Assembly: GCF_000252445.1 (NCBI RefSeq) | Contig: NC_017791.1 | Location: forward strand, 1 to 64,000 | DNA from: Deinococcus gobiensis I-0 | GTDB lineage: Bacteria; Deinococcota; Deinococci; Deinococcales; Deinococcaceae | Length of the DNA: 64,000 nt | Direction: 5' to 3' | Part shown: piece by piece, positions 32,383-42,855 of the stretch | How positions within the stretch are numbered: the first letter of the stretch is position 1 | Layout: the number at the start of each line of letters is the position of its first letter | Made by a program: the position numbers and the translations under genes | The notes under the pieces: model-generated | Seen by the model: the letters and a program-made list of their open reading frames with translations, nothing else | Databases searched by the model: none | Told to the model about the DNA's origin: nothing

Positions 32383-33258
32383 GAGGCTGCCAAGAACCCT
32401 ATGCAAAAAGGGGCTTGAGGTTGTGGCAGAGCAGAAAACAAGCCGCCAGGAAATGGAATCCCACCAGAGTTGATGGCCACCGTTCAAGGTCTCGTCCGAG
32501 GCGTCTGAATCGGGAGAGCCAAGCCAACGAACGCTCGACCACCCAGCGACGGGGCAGCAGAATGAAGCCCTTCGACGCCTCCGGACGTTTCACGACGATC
32601 AGTTCTACACCTGCTTCAGCCGCCTGGAGCGCGGTCTGTGCTCCCGTATCGCCCTGATCGGCGAAGGCCACTTCGACGTTGACGCCCGTCGCTTCTTGCA
32701 CCTCCAAGCACAGGTCTTTGACCTGTGCCCGGTCTTGTTCATGGGCTGGGGTCGTCAAGACGGCGAGCAGGTGGCCCAACGTGTCGACCGCAAGATGCAC
32801 GTTGGTGCCTTCGCGCTTTTTCGTCCCGTCAAATCCGGCGCGGTGCCCGCTTTCCGGCGTGCTTTGGAGCGTGCGACTGTCGATGATGATCGCGGTGGGT
32901 TCGCCGTTTCTGGACCGCTCAACTCGGGAGAGGATGCGGAGATCATGTGCGGCCGTCTCGAAGCACCCGGCCTCGAACCAGCGGTGCGCCTGTTGGCGCA
33001 CCGTCTCCGGTGGAGGGAACTCGTGAGGGAGATAGGCCCACTGTGCCCCGGTTCGAGCGATCCAGAACAAGGCATTGAGGACGTCCCGAATGGGGTGTTT
33101 CCGCTGCCCTGCATCCTGGCGACTGAGCAGAAGATACGGTAGGAGAAAGAAGTACGTATCGTCGTCCACGTCGCTGGGGTAGCCCTGCCGGATCATCCAC
33201 GCATTCTGCTCTGTCCCAACTCCAGCTCCAACAATTCAAATCGGTTCTTGGCAGCCTC
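32383..33258 (-). mobile_element. IS5-family insertion sequence (876 bp)
   Basis: The inverted ends are GAGGCTGCCAAGAACC on both sides, and TA is duplicated at 32381-32382 and 33259-33260. One transposase gene is on the minus strand. Confidence 0.9.
32399..33196 (-). CDS. IS5-family transposase
   Basis: This is a 265-residue intact DDE transposase with D in [14 protein letters not shown] in [11 protein letters not shown] and E in [20 protein letters not shown]. The N-terminal domain reads [18 protein letters not shown]. No frameshift is visible, so the element may be active. Confidence 0.92.
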   Translation of the reverse strand: MIRQGYPSDVDDDTYFFLLPYLLLSRQDAGQRKHPIRDVLNALFWIARTGAQWAYLPHEFPPPETVRQQAHRWFEAGCFETAAHDLRILSRVERSRNGEPTAIIIDSRTLQSTPESGHRAGFDGTKKREGTNVHLAVDTLGHLLAVLTTPAHEQDRAQVKDLCLEVQEATGVNVEVAFADQGDTGAQTALQAAEAGVELIVVKRPEASKGFILLPRRWVVERSLAWLSRFRRLGRDLERWPSTLVGFHFLAACFLLCHNLKPLFA

Positions 33259-33265
33259 TAGGGAA

Positions 33266-34567
<1,302 letters not shown>

Positions 34568-34570
34568 GAC

Positions 34571-35032
34571 TTACTTCGTCTCGACCGCTGGACTTTCCTC
34601 GTAGGTAGGCGGGACGTCACGGCCTTCTTTGAGGGCCTGAACGAAGGCATCGAATTGGATCTTGAGTTGATCGCGGACGGTCCGCCAGCGGTCGAGGCTG
34701 CCGCCACTCGGATCGACGAAGGGATAGTGCCGCCGGAGAGTGTGGCCGGGATAGATAGGGCAGGCTTCGGCGGCGCTGTCGCAGACCGTGACGACGTAGT
34801 CGAAGTTCTGCGCCTCGGGGACATCGTGGAGGGTTTTGCTGGTGTGGGTGGAGAGATCCAGGCCCAGTTCATTCATGACGGCGATGGCGTCGGGCTTGAC
34901 CCGGGTGGCTTCTGTGCCGGCGGAGTGCACGTCCAGGGCGACGCCCAGGCGACGGGCGGCGTCACGCGTGAGGGCTTCGGCCATCTGGGAGCGGGCAGAG
35001 TTGTGGGTACAGAGAATCAGGACACGCGGCAT
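34571..35032 (-). CDS. arsC: Arsenate reductase, thioredoxin-coupled type
   Basis: This 153-residue low-molecular-weight phosphatase-fold ArsC has the P-loop CTHNSARS at 8-15 with catalytic Cys8. The second redox cysteines are in TVCDSAAEACP near 80-90, and DPSGG near 108 carries the general-acid Asp. It reduces arsenate to arsenite for ArsB. It sits between arsR and arsB in a minus-strand operon. Confidence 0.93.
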   Translation of the reverse strand: MPRVLILCTHNSARSQMAEALTRDAARRLGVALDVHSAGTEATRVKPDAIAVMNELGLDLSTHTSKTLHDVPEAQNFDYVVTVCDSAAEACPIYPGHTLRRHYPFVDPSGGSLDRWRTVRDQLKIQFDAFVQALKEGRDVPPTYEESPAVETK

Positions 35033-35041
35033 GCGTGCAAG

Positions 35042-35362
35042 CTAACACACCGATTTAGATTGATGTGTCAGAGGTGGGAGCTCGGAGAAAAGATCAAGCA
35101 GCAATTGACCCCCGAGGCGGAAGAAGGGCTCCCGGCTCAGGGCGTAGTACATGTTCTTGCCGCGCTGCTCAGACGTTACCAGCCCTGCTTCTTTGAGGAT
35201 GTTGAGGTGGTAGGAAACCTTCGACTGGGGGAGATTCAGGAGGGCCTCCAGGTCGCAGACACAGTGCTCGCCCTGGGCGAGGTGGCGGACGAGGTCATAG
35301 CGGGTGTCTTGCGCGAGCGCCTTGAGTTGGTCAAGGACGGAGGGCGCGGTCAGCGTAGTCAC
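35042..35362 (-). CDS. arsR: ArsR-family arsenic repressor
   Basis: This is a 106-residue winged helix with the classic arsenic site EHCVCDLE near residue 34, HTH LPQSKVSYHLNILKEAGL and wing RGKNMYYAL. It is the first gene of arsR-arsC-arsB and presumably autoregulates the operon. Confidence 0.92.
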   Translation of the reverse strand: MTTLTAPSVLDQLKALAQDTRYDLVRHLAQGEHCVCDLEALLNLPQSKVSYHLNILKEAGLVTSEQRGKNMYYALSREPFFRLGGQLLLDLFSELPPLTHQSKSVC

Positions 35363-35928
35363 CCATCTAGTCTAATCGTTGTTTTTGCATCGGTGGGTTC
35401 ATCAAGCCCCCTGAAACAAGGGGCGAACCTGTGCTGATTGGTCCGTGCAGAGTTGATGATTATGGCCGACGTTCCGAGCGCGCCACGTCTTCCAAAGTCA
35501 GTGGAGACGGCATGACCAGATAAAGTCCGGAAAAGAAGAAACATATAAACGTGTTCGCTCCTCTGTTGATCTCTGGAGTGTGCTCTCCGGATATGTATTG
35601 AAGAAATGATCTGAGTACATGGATATGCCCATGTTCCTGTAGTACATAGAAGTCAACAGTCTCCAGTTTCACGGGCCCATAGACTTGGTGCGCCTGCGCG
35701 CGGAGCACCCAGCGTCCTTTGTGCTGTGTGTGGCTTTCGAGCAACGGAAACTTACGGCAGACAAGTGGCAGGGCACACGGATCACACGGTCATGGTCAAT
35801 GATCTGACACTGGAATAGAGCTGGGAACTGGCCTTCGGGCAGTATGGACATCTGAGCATGGGTGAGCTGGATGCCCTGCAGATGAATCGGGGTTATGCCA
35901 ATACGACAGGGTTTTAAAGGTTGACCTC
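35363..35928. other. Low-GC stretch without a convincing gene
   Basis: About 570 bp, clearly richer in A/T than the neighbours. It contains overlapping minus-strand frames of 90-95 codons (35460-35744, 35669-35947) with poor codon use and no motif. They could be decayed genes of foreign origin. The start of the ars operon promoter must lie at its left edge. Confidence 0.5.
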
Positions 35929-35963
35929 TTGCCTTTACAGAGGCCACCCCTTATAACTCAGCT
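35929..35963 (+). promoter_or_regulatory. Leaderless sigma-70-type promoter
   Basis: TTGCCT (35929-35934), a 17-bp spacer, TATAAC (35952-35957), then 6 nt to the ATG at 35964. The geometry puts the transcription start at or next to the A of ATG, and no Shine-Dalgarno is present. Confidence 0.75.
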
Positions 35964-36407
35964 ATGTCTTACGAGAAGCTGAGTGCGCAGATGGAGAACC
36001 TCACCAATCCCCAACGCAGTGATGCGTTCTACAAACAGTTCCGCGATGCGGTTCGGCAGGGGGAGATCGAAGCGGCGGACCTGCCGGAACGCTTTGAACT
36101 GCCCAAGGAATATCGTCGTCGTGGGGCGGAAGGTTCATATACGCGCACGGTCAAGGACATGGTCGTGAATGTCACGCCCGCGTACAAGAAGTGGTTCGAC
36201 GGCGTGAACGAGACGCTGGTGGCCACGACGCGCCGGGCAACAGCACCGAAGGCGAGCCTGGAGGCAGTGGAATCGGGCGCGGTCGACTTCGCGGCGATGG
36301 TGGAGGAGACGCGCCGGAAGATGGAGGCGAGCTACAGCAAGGGGCAGGCGCTGGGCAACGCCAGGAAGGCGGCCAAGCCCAAGGCCCGCCGCACGACCAA
36401 GAAGTAA
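35964..36407 (+). CDS. Unknown protein with basic AK-rich tail
   Basis: This is a 147-residue protein. The N-terminal part is helical and charged (AQMENLTNPQRSDAFYKQFR; AADLPERFELPKEYRRRGAE). The C-terminus is rich in Lys, Arg and Ala (NARKAAKPKARRTTKK), similar to the arms of HU-like proteins, so DNA or RNA binding is plausible. It is expressed from the leaderless promoter just upstream and followed by a strong terminator: a self-contained single gene. Confidence 0.75.
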   Translation: MSYEKLSAQMENLTNPQRSDAFYKQFRDAVRQGEIEAADLPERFELPKEYRRRGAEGSYTRTVKDMVVNVTPAYKKWFDGVNETLVATTRRATAPKASLEAVESGAVDFAAMVEETRRKMEASYSKGQALGNARKAAKPKARRTTKK

Positions 36408-36423
36408 GACGCTCCCATGACGA

Positions 36424-36452
36424 GGCGGCCTCACCGGGCCGCCTTTTCTTTT
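36424..36452 (+). terminator. Intrinsic terminator
   Basis: GGCGGCC, TCACCG, GGCCGCC followed by TTTTCTTTT, 17 bp past the stop at 36407. Confidence 0.92.
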
Positions 36453-37126
36453 GCTCGACTGCCTGGCTTATTGATAACGACGTAAATACGAGCTGGTATG
36501 CTGGAGGTGTAGCCGAATGGCATCCATCCAAATACTCTCGGACGCAGTTGGAGGAACATCGACTGGCGGCGACCCCCTGACTTCAAGGGGGCCAGCATTC
36601 ACAGCAGGCGATTGCCGATCACTTCGGCGTGTCCGTACACCCCATCAGTAACTGGAAGAAACGCCTGAAGCGCACCGGCAGTCTCCAGACAACGGTGACG
36701 ACAGGATGCCCCGCCTGACTCACCGCCGCCCAGCTCGAACAGGTCCGCACCCTCCTGAGGGAGGGTGCGCTGCACTATGGCTTCCCTGCCCCGACCTGGA
36801 GCACCAGACGAGTCGAAGACCTGATCGGGCGGTACTTCGACGTGTGGTACCACCCCGATCACGTCCGGAGCATTCTTCGTCAGCTGGGGTTCACGCCCCA
36901 GCTGACGGATGGACAGGCCGCAGAATGCCATGAACTCCGGATCGCGTCCTGGACAGAACAGGTGGATCCGGAGTTGGGGAAAAAAGGTCGCGCAGGGCGC
37001 CATCCTGCTGTACCTGGATGAGGTCGGCTTCTCGCCGAAAGGTGTGCGCAGACGCACGTGGTCGACTAGGGTCTGTGCGACTGAATCGGATGACAGTTCG
37101 ACACACGGTCGTGTGACACTGAACGG

Positions 37127-37597
37127 GTGACTTTTGCTCCTCCCACCCCCGACAACGACTTCGACCGACGTGTTCTTGATGATGTCCAACAGTACGGTTG
37201 GCACGTCATCAACGTGCCCGAGGACGACGAAGGACCAGGGTTCGCCTTCACCGTCGGCCTGACGGCCAACTACCAGCATCCAGAAATCATTGTCCTTGGC
37301 CTTCCTCTGGAGCTCATGCACGCGCTCCTCAATGTCATCGGTCGTGCCGTGAAGGGCGGGCACCGCTTTGAGGCAAATCGTCACTATGCTGGCCTTCTTA
37401 CGGATGCCGAGTGTGCGTTCATTGACGTCGCTGCCACGCACTGTCGTGATTTTCTAGGCACCGCCATGTGGTTCTACCAGTCGCACCCCTTCCAAGCGTT
37501 GCAATGCGTCTGGCCTGACAAGCAAGGCACCTACCCATGGGATGAGTCATGTTCTACCGACTGGCAAGTCTTGCAGCCCTTACTTGACACGCCTTGA
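37127..37597 (+). CDS. DUF4262-family protein (passenger gene)
   Basis: This is a 156-residue protein matching DUF4262: YGWHVINVPEDDEGPGFAFT, then VGLTANYQHPEIIVLGLPLE, then the later WFYQSHPFQALQCVWPDKQG. No biochemical role is known. The start follows about 60 bp from the element's left end, so the terminal region may supply the promoter. GC is moderate compared with the block, in keeping with separate origin. Confidence 0.78.
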   Translation: MTFAPPTPDNDFDRRVLDDVQQYGWHVINVPEDDEGPGFAFTVGLTANYQHPEIIVLGLPLELMHALLNVIGRAVKGGHRFEANRHYAGLLTDAECAFIDVAATHCRDFLGTAMWFYQSHPFQALQCVWPDKQGTYPWDESCSTDWQVLQPLLDTP

Positions 37598-37609
37598 GGA
37601 CGATGCTTG

Positions 37610-37742
37610 AAGCCAGAGCATCAGACAAGCCACCAGGACGACGGCAAGGGTGATCAATATAGGGATGTCCACGCTTCGGGTTGCTGGGGAGATGAGGATG
37701 GAGGGCATCCCACTGCGCACCTGTAAGGTCAATCCTGCACAA
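37610..37742 (-). pseudogene. IS5-type transposase start, truncated
   Basis: On the minus strand, MCRIDLTGAQWDALHPHLPS is the usual beginning of IS5-group transposases. After HPYIDH the frame loses similarity and ends. This is the remains of the parent element of the cargo derivative. Confidence 0.68.
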
Positions 37743-38265
37743 CGAACTTCAAGGCTATGGCCACCACATGAGTTCAGCCGCACAGACCCTAGGGGAGTCA
37801 CGCCCCTGGTCACACTCCCGGCCAACGGGAAAAACTCTCGGCAATTGGGGCGATCACTTCGGATGGTCGATTCTTCCAGTACACGAAGCCTGAGGCGATC
37901 TGGAGTGGGGACGTCACCCGGCTCTTGCAGCATCTGTTGCGCCATGTGCAAGGGGAGATCATGGTGGTGCTGGACAATGCGGGCATACACCGAGCGAAGG
38001 CAACTCAGGCGTTCGTGGAGATCCACGAACGCCTGTCACTGGTGTTGTTGTCACCGTACGCTCCGGAGTCGAATCTGATCGAGCTGGTGTGGACGTACGT
38101 GAAGCGGAATGTGCTGGAGAACTTCTGTGCCCGCTCAGTGGGCGTGCTGAAAGCGAAGCTGACGACGGCCTGGCAACGGGTTCGGTACATCAATCCGCCT
38201 CAATATTTGATGGACTTGAACTTATGCCGTTATCAATAAGGATCTCTTTGATCTATAGCTTGGCT

Positions 38266-39717
38266 CTACAGAGTGTTTTCTGAAGTCGTGTCTCTCAGGG
38301 CTTGCGTGATGACCTGGCGGAGGTGGTGGGTTCCTACCCGCACCTCCGCCAGGGTGAGCCCCCCGTGCCCCAACACCAGCGCTTGCGCTGGGGCACCTGT
38401 GAAGGTGAACGTGGTCAGCGTCTCGGCATACACCTGCCGCTCGGCCAGCCTCGCCGAGATGTCCTCGGCGTCCAGCGGCGGGTTCAGATGCAAGCAGACG
38501 TGCAACCCCGCCTCAATGCCTCCCAGGACAGCGTGGGGCGCCAGGGGCGCAAGCTCTTCCGTCAAGGCCTGACGGACCTGGGCGTGCCAGCGCCGGGCAC
38601 GGCGCAGGTGGCGGTCGAGATCACCACTGCGCAGCAGGTGCAACAGGGCCACCTGACCGGCGAGGGCAGGGCCCCCGTCGGTCAGAAAGCGTTCGCGCAC
38701 CAGAGCGGCCACGAGGTCGGGCGCGGCCACCACGAAGCCCAAGCGCAGCGCCGGGCTCAGGATCTTGGAAAAGGTTCCCAGATAGAGCACCCGGCCACTC
38801 CCGTCCAGACTGGCGAGTGGGGGGAGGGGCGGGGCGTCGTAGCGGAACTCTCCATCGTAGTCGTCCTCAAGGATGATGGCCCGCTGAACCTGTGCCCACT
38901 CCAACAGGGCGAGGCGGCGGGCCAGGCTCATACGCCCGCCCAGAGGGAACTGGTGGCTGGGCGTGACGTACACCGCCTGGGCGGGGGGCAGGTCCGCGAC
39001 AACCAGCCCGTTGGCGTCCACCGGCACGGGCACCAGGGTATGTCCAGCGGCCTGGAGGACCGCGTGGCCCGAGCGGTACCCGGGATTTTCGTAGAGCACC
39101 GTCGCCCTGGGGGGGAGGACGCCCCGCGCGATCAGTCCCAGGCTGTTCAGGCTCCCCGAGGTCAGGACCACCTGCTCGGGCGTGGATGCCAGCCCACGCA
39201 GGCGCCCGGTGAAGGCCGCCAGGGCGACGCGTAGATCATGGAGACCCGCCAGGTCACCGTACTCGCCGGGGAGGGGCAGGTCCGTCGCCCGGGCCCAGGC
39301 ACGTTTCCAGGCCTGCTCGTCCAGCATGGCGCAGGAGGTCACGCCGCTGCGGAAGTGCAGCCCCTCACGCGCGTCGAGTCGGGCTGAATGCGGCATGGTC
39401 CGCGTCTGGAACCAGGGCGGCGCAGTTCCAGGGCCGATTTCCTGGGGCGCGGGGTGGGGGTGCAGCCCCGCCGCGACCCGTGTGCCGGACCCGACCACCG
39501 CCTCCAGGGTGCCGTCCGAAGTCAGCAGGCCATAGGCCTCCTCGACGACCCCACGGGAGATCCCCAGTGTCTGGGCCAGGCTGCGGCTCCCGGGCAGGCG
39601 CGTGCCGGCGGGCAGACGGCCATGCAGCGCCGCGTCCCGGATCTCCCCGGCCAGCTGGACATGGAGGGGTTGAGGAGCGCCGCGGAGCAGACGTGGATTG
39701 AAAGGGAGGGAGGTCAT
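38266..39717 (-). CDS. MocR/PdxR-type regulator (GntR HTH + aminotransferase)
   Basis: This is a 483-residue protein. The GntR winged helix is at 15-80 (LPAGTRLPGSRSLAQTLGIS, then RGVVEEAYGLLTSDGTLEAV). A fold-type I aminotransferase domain follows, with TSGSLNSLGLIARGVL, the YVTPSHQFPLGG region and the PLP-lysine segment LYLGTFSKILSPALRLGFV. MocR proteins sense PLP or amino compounds. ATG 39717 (MTSLPFNPR) is closest to the domain start. Repeats AAGTGGC near 39720 and 39745 upstream may be its operator, shared with the divergent genes at 39789. Confidence 0.9.
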   Translation of the reverse strand: MTSLPFNPRLLRGAPQPLHVQLAGEIRDAALHGRLPAGTRLPGSRSLAQTLGISRGVVEEAYGLLTSDGTLEAVVGSGTRVAAGLHPHPAPQEIGPGTAPPWFQTRTMPHSARLDAREGLHFRSGVTSCAMLDEQAWKRAWARATDLPLPGEYGDLAGLHDLRVALAAFTGRLRGLASTPEQVVLTSGSLNSLGLIARGVLPPRATVLYENPGYRSGHAVLQAAGHTLVPVPVDANGLVVADLPPAQAVYVTPSHQFPLGGRMSLARRLALLEWAQVQRAIILEDDYDGEFRYDAPPLPPLASLDGSGRVLYLGTFSKILSPALRLGFVVAAPDLVAALVRERFLTDGGPALAGQVALLHLLRSGDLDRHLRRARRWHAQVRQALTEELAPLAPHAVLGGIEAGLHVCLHLNPPLDAEDISARLAERQVYAETLTTFTFTGAPAQALVLGHGGLTLAEVRVGTHHLRQVITQALRDTTSENTL

Positions 39718-39788
39718 GGCAAGTGGCCCCCTTAGTGTGCCTGAAAGTGGCTCTGGGTGGGGGGCCACCGGCCGCCTAGGCTGGGGTC

Positions 39789-40235
39789 ATGCCGCATGTC
39801 CGTCCGCTTGACCTCGATGAAGCTCACCTCGCCTTCCCTGCTCTCCGGGAACTCCGGCCCGCGTCTGGCGCGGTCGTCAGTCCGGAGGCGTTCCAGCAGG
39901 CCATGTCGCAGGCCTATGCCCAGGGATATCGCCTGGCCGGTTCATTCGATACGTCTGGAGAGGTTGCCGCGGCGGTGGCGGGCTACCGGCTCCAGACCAA
40001 TCTGGCGTACGGCCTGTTCCTCTACCTCGACGACTTGTCCACCCTCCCCGGTGCTCGGGGCCGGGGCCATGCGGCGGCGCTGCTGGCCTGGCTGGAGGAT
40101 GAGGCACGGCGGCAGGGCTGCCGGGAACTCCATCTCGACTCAGGGGTGGGGCCTCACCGCTTCACCGCGCACCGCCAGTACCTGAAGGCTGGACTGAACA
40201 TCGTCTCCCACCACTTCGCGAAGGGGCTGTCATGA
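39789..40235 (+). CDS. GNAT-family acetyltransferase
   Basis: This is a 148-residue GNAT: LYLDDLSTLPGARGRGHAAA, then LLAWLEDEARRQGCRELHLD and HRQYLKAGL. The divergent MocR regulator probably controls it. The substrate is unknown. The ATG of the next gene overlaps its stop. Confidence 0.85.
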   Translation: MPHVRPLDLDEAHLAFPALRELRPASGAVVSPEAFQQAMSQAYAQGYRLAGSFDTSGEVAAAVAGYRLQTNLAYGLFLYLDDLSTLPGARGRGHAAALLAWLEDEARRQGCRELHLDSGVGPHRFTAHRQYLKAGLNIVSHHFAKGLS

Positions 40236-40831
40236 GTGGGACCTACGACCCGAGGCGGCAGGACCCCTCACGTTCACGCCGGCCGCACCTGCGCCGGGAC
40301 GACGACTGGATCAGAGGACTCCTATCGCGTGAGCGGATCGCCCGCATCGCCACACTCTGGCAGGGTGAGGACGGCGCCGCCTTTCCATTCATTACACCGC
40401 TGGCTTACGTCTACCGCCCCGAGGAACACGACCTGATCTATCACACCAATATCGTGGGGCGCCTGCACGCCAATACGGCCCAGGGCCATCCGGCGACGGC
40501 CGAAGTGTCCGAAATCGGCCGCTTCCTGCCCAGCAATTCACCACTGGAACTGTCGGTGCAGTACCGCAGCGTGGTGGTGTTCGGTACGGCCGAGATCCTT
40601 CAGGACCCGGACGAGCAGCGGCAGGCCCTGACACGCTTGTCCGAGCATGTGTTCCCGGGTCTGACGGTGGGGGAGACGACCCGGCCCATCCTCGAGGCGG
40701 ATCTGCTGCGCACCCGGGTGTATCGCCTGGCCATCACACACTGGAGTGGTAAGGAGAACTGGAGTGAGCGTGCCATGCAAGAGAAAGCGTGGCCGCCCCT
40801 CGCGCCTGAGTGGTTTGGAGAAGAACCCTGA
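40232..40831 (+). CDS. FMN-binding split-barrel protein (pyridoxamine oxidase-like)
   Basis: This 199-residue protein of the pyridoxamine 5'-phosphate oxidase/NimA-like split barrel contains RIARIATLWQGEDGAAFPFI, PLAYVYRPEEHDLIYHTNIV, GRLHANTAQGHPATAEVSE, then SVQYRSVVVFGTAE. It is coupled to the GNAT gene by a 4-bp overlap. The MocR-GNAT-flavoprotein grouping suggests a vitamin B6-responsive or detoxification unit. Confidence 0.82.
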   Translation: MSGTYDPRRQDPSRSRRPHLRRDDDWIRGLLSRERIARIATLWQGEDGAAFPFITPLAYVYRPEEHDLIYHTNIVGRLHANTAQGHPATAEVSEIGRFLPSNSPLELSVQYRSVVVFGTAEILQDPDEQRQALTRLSEHVFPGLTVGETTRPILEADLLRTRVYRLAITHWSGKENWSERAMQEKAWPPLAPEWFGEEP

Positions 40832-40997
40832 GGGTGCCTCCTGCAAGACGTCATCCTACCTATCTTCTGTGCGTCATTCGCGGATCTGCTCCACAGACCC
40901 TACAAAGTACGCATCAGCTCTCGTAGGGCGTCAGGCGCTGCGGAGCATAGTTCCTAGAGTTTCCCGGGTCCACAACCGGCCCTGACTTACGTCGTTC

Positions 40998-41309
40998 TCA
41001 ATAGACCACTCGGCCGGGCAGGACCAGGGTGAGGACACAGGTCGTGGTGATGAGGCCCAGCTGCCAGAGCGGAAGGCGAAGGGGGACGCCTTCCAGCCGC
41101 TCGCCGGGTCGGGAGAGGAAGAGATTCCACACGGCGACCAGGGCGCGCAGGGAGATCAGGACCAGGATCGTCAGCAGGGGAATCTTCAGGGCCAGCCAGC
41201 CCGTGTGGACCACGACGATGGTCAGACTCAAGAGCACGATGCCCATCCAGACCTCGACCTGGGGCTGCCGGGAATCGTGGGGACGTGGGGCGGGGAGAGG
41301 GCGCGGCAT
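40998..41309 (-). CDS. Small integral membrane protein
   Basis: This is a 103-residue protein with three hydrophobic helices: VWMGIVLLSLTIVVVHTGWL, KIPLLTILVLISLRALVAVW and LPLWQLGLITTTCVLTLVLP. The N-terminus is Pro/Arg-rich. ATG 41309 was chosen because the longer frame would start inside the adjacent IS701-like element. Unknown function. Confidence 0.65.
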   Translation of the reverse strand: MPRPLPAPRPHDSRQPQVEVWMGIVLLSLTIVVVHTGWLALKIPLLTILVLISLRALVAVWNLFLSRPGERLEGVPLRLPLWQLGLITTTCVLTLVLPGRVVY

Positions 41310-41324
41310 ACCTCGGACTCTAAG

Positions 41325-42775
41325 CTCGTGATTTAACTGTTTGAAGCCGCTGTAGGCGGCGTTCTGTACCATCGAGCATGAACGCCTCAGCTCCGCTTGA
41401 CCACCTGCAGGCCTTTCGGAATGGCGTTTACCACTGCTTCGACCATCGTTCAGATGCGTTGTTCAACCTCTTTGACGCCATCACCGTTGCGGGACTGGTG
41501 CCCAGCTTCGCGCACCTCAGTCTTCAAGGACCCTTCGAGCGTGGTCATGGCAGCCTGTACGCAGCATTGACTCAGGGCACGCTCGGTGCCGAGCGTGTTC
41601 GAGCACTGGTCGGCACCACCCTGAATGACGACTATCCACTCGTCTTTGCCATCGATACCTCGACCTGGGTCCGAAACGATGCCGAGACCAGTCCACAGCG
41701 GGGCTACTTCTACCATCCGAGTCGTCACAGTGCCGGGAAACCTGTCGTCGCGGGCTGGTCTTACTCCTGGGTTGCCCAACTCGGACCCGTCAGCAGCAGC
41801 TGGACTGCACCTCTCGATGTGCGTCGAGTCGCTCCCGGCCGGACAGTACACGAGATAGCCGACGAACAGGTTCAACACGTTATGAATTTGCTTCCCGCAG
41901 GAGGCGCATCGCCGCTCTTCGTCTTCGATGGCGGGTACGATCCTGTCCGCCTGGCGAAGCTCAAGGACGCTGACTCTGTCAGCGTCCTAGTCCGTGTCCG
42001 GCGCAATCGACGGTTCTTCTTCGATGCTACGACGCGTCCGGGTTCCCAGGGAGGTCGCCCACGCATTCATGGAGCTAAGTTTCTATGCGCGGACCAGACC
42101 ACTTGGCCGGCACCCCATCTGGAGCATCTGGAAACCACGGAGCAGTACGGGACGGTCCATGTGCGTGCCTGGACGGGGCTGCACGTCAAGACCACTCAGG
42201 ACACGCGGCCAGGATCGCGTCACTTCAAACCGACGTACAGCGGGACCGTGTTGTTGTTGGAGGTGGCGAAGTTGCCCCGGGAAACGCGTCAACCGCAGGC
42301 CTTCTGGCTCTGGTGGCGGGGACCAGGCGTGCCGGATCTGGCGATGCTGTGGCGTGCTTACACGCGTCGGTTCGATCTGGAACATACGTTTCGCTTCTGC
42401 AAACAGACGCTGAACTGGGAAACACCACGTCTGCGTCATCCGGAGCAGGCGGACCGCTGGACGCTGTTGGTGCTGCTGGCCTTCACCCAGTTGCGCCTGG
42501 CTCAGCCGGTGGTGACCGATGCCCGTCTTCCATGGCAGCGACCACAGGAACGTGGTCGCTTGACGCCGAGTCGAGTCCGGCAAGGTTTTATCCAGCTGTT
42601 GGTACCCCTGGGAAGTCCAGCTTGCGCGCCAAAACCGTCAGGCCGTTCACCAGGACGACCCAAAGGGAAGTGTTCAGGCCGAGCGCCTCGCTTCCCGGCT
42701 CTGAAAAAGACCGCCTGACGGCCTTCGACCCCACAACAGGCGACCGCGACAAGCGCGGTCGGCTTAAATCACGAG
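41325..42775 (+). mobile_element. IS701-like insertion sequence (1451 bp)
   Basis: The inverted ends are CTCGTGATTTAA and the reverse TTAAATCACGAG. CTAAG is repeated directly at 41320-41324 and 42776-42780 (the core CTAA fits the usual YTAR target). One transposase. It stands between the cargo genes and the displaced PRTRC-type piece. Confidence 0.87.
41378..42718 (+). CDS. IS701/NF041680-like transposase
   Basis: This is a 446-residue intact DDE transposase with D in LVFAIDTSTWVRN, D in LFVFDGGYDPVRL and E in RRFDLEHTFRFCKQTLNW. The C-terminus is basic (GRSPGRPKGKCSGRAPRFPA). Its length is usual for this group. Confidence 0.88.
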   Translation: MNASAPLDHLQAFRNGVYHCFDHRSDALFNLFDAITVAGLVPSFAHLSLQGPFERGHGSLYAALTQGTLGAERVRALVGTTLNDDYPLVFAIDTSTWVRNDAETSPQRGYFYHPSRHSAGKPVVAGWSYSWVAQLGPVSSSWTAPLDVRRVAPGRTVHEIADEQVQHVMNLLPAGGASPLFVFDGGYDPVRLAKLKDADSVSVLVRVRRNRRFFFDATTRPGSQGGRPRIHGAKFLCADQTTWPAPHLEHLETTEQYGTVHVRAWTGLHVKTTQDTRPGSRHFKPTYSGTVLLLEVAKLPRETRQPQAFWLWWRGPGVPDLAMLWRAYTRRFDLEHTFRFCKQTLNWETPRLRHPEQADRWTLLVLLAFTQLRLAQPVVTDARLPWQRPQERGRLTPSRVRQGFIQLLVPLGSPACAPKPSGRSPGRPKGKCSGRAPRFPALKKTA

Positions 42776-42825
42776 CTAAGCGTACGGATGCTGAGCTGGG
42801 CAAGGGGGCAGGGGTGGTGCAGGAG

Positions 42826-42845
42826 TGGCCCGCTCACGCGGGCCA
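42826..42845 (+). promoter_or_regulatory. Pre-start palindrome 17, compensatory variant
   Basis: TGGCCCGC, TCAC, GCGGGCCA: both arms differ from the TGGCCCCC type at the same place yet still pair. It ends 10 nt before ATG 42856. Confidence 0.75.
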
Positions 42846-42855
42846 GGGCCGCTCT

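Larger units (their letters stand above)
37070..37788. mobile_element. Cargo-carrying IS5-type derivative
   Basis: The inverted ends are GGTCTGTGCGACTGAA and GGTCTGTGCGGCTGAA. CTAG is duplicated at 37066-37069 and 37789-37792, and excising the insert restores the IS630 frame exactly. Inside there is an intact DUF4262 gene, and at the right end only the first codons of an IS5-type transposase. It is therefore non-autonomous and carries a passenger gene. Confidence 0.8.
36471..38236 (+). mobile_element. IS630-family element, decayed, with nested insertion
   Basis: The inverted ends are TTGATAACGACG and TTGATAACGGC, each flanked by the target TA (36469-36470, 38237-38238). Without the nested 37070-37788 insert it is about 1.04 kb, normal for IS630. 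Confidence 0.85.
36510..38239 (+). pseudogene. IS630-family transposase, multiple lesions
   Basis: The HTH region is readable (QQAIADHFGVSVHPISNWKK). D motif: ILLYLDEVGFSPKGVRRRTW. After the insert come IMVVLDNAGIHRAK and LSPYAPESNLIELVWTYVKR. In-frame stops occur near 36579 and 36716, a frameshift lies at the run of six A near 36980, and the nested element splits it at WSTR/GVTP. Confidence 0.87.

Noticed and set aside
35460..35947. Minus-strand frames of 92-94 codons as genes
   Set aside because: Low coding bias, mutual overlap, no ribosome site and no recognisable motif.
36560..36600. CCCCCTGACTTCAAGGGGGCCAGC as another family palindrome
   Set aside because: The left arm lacks TGG, no gene start follows and it lies within the IS630 transposase coding region.
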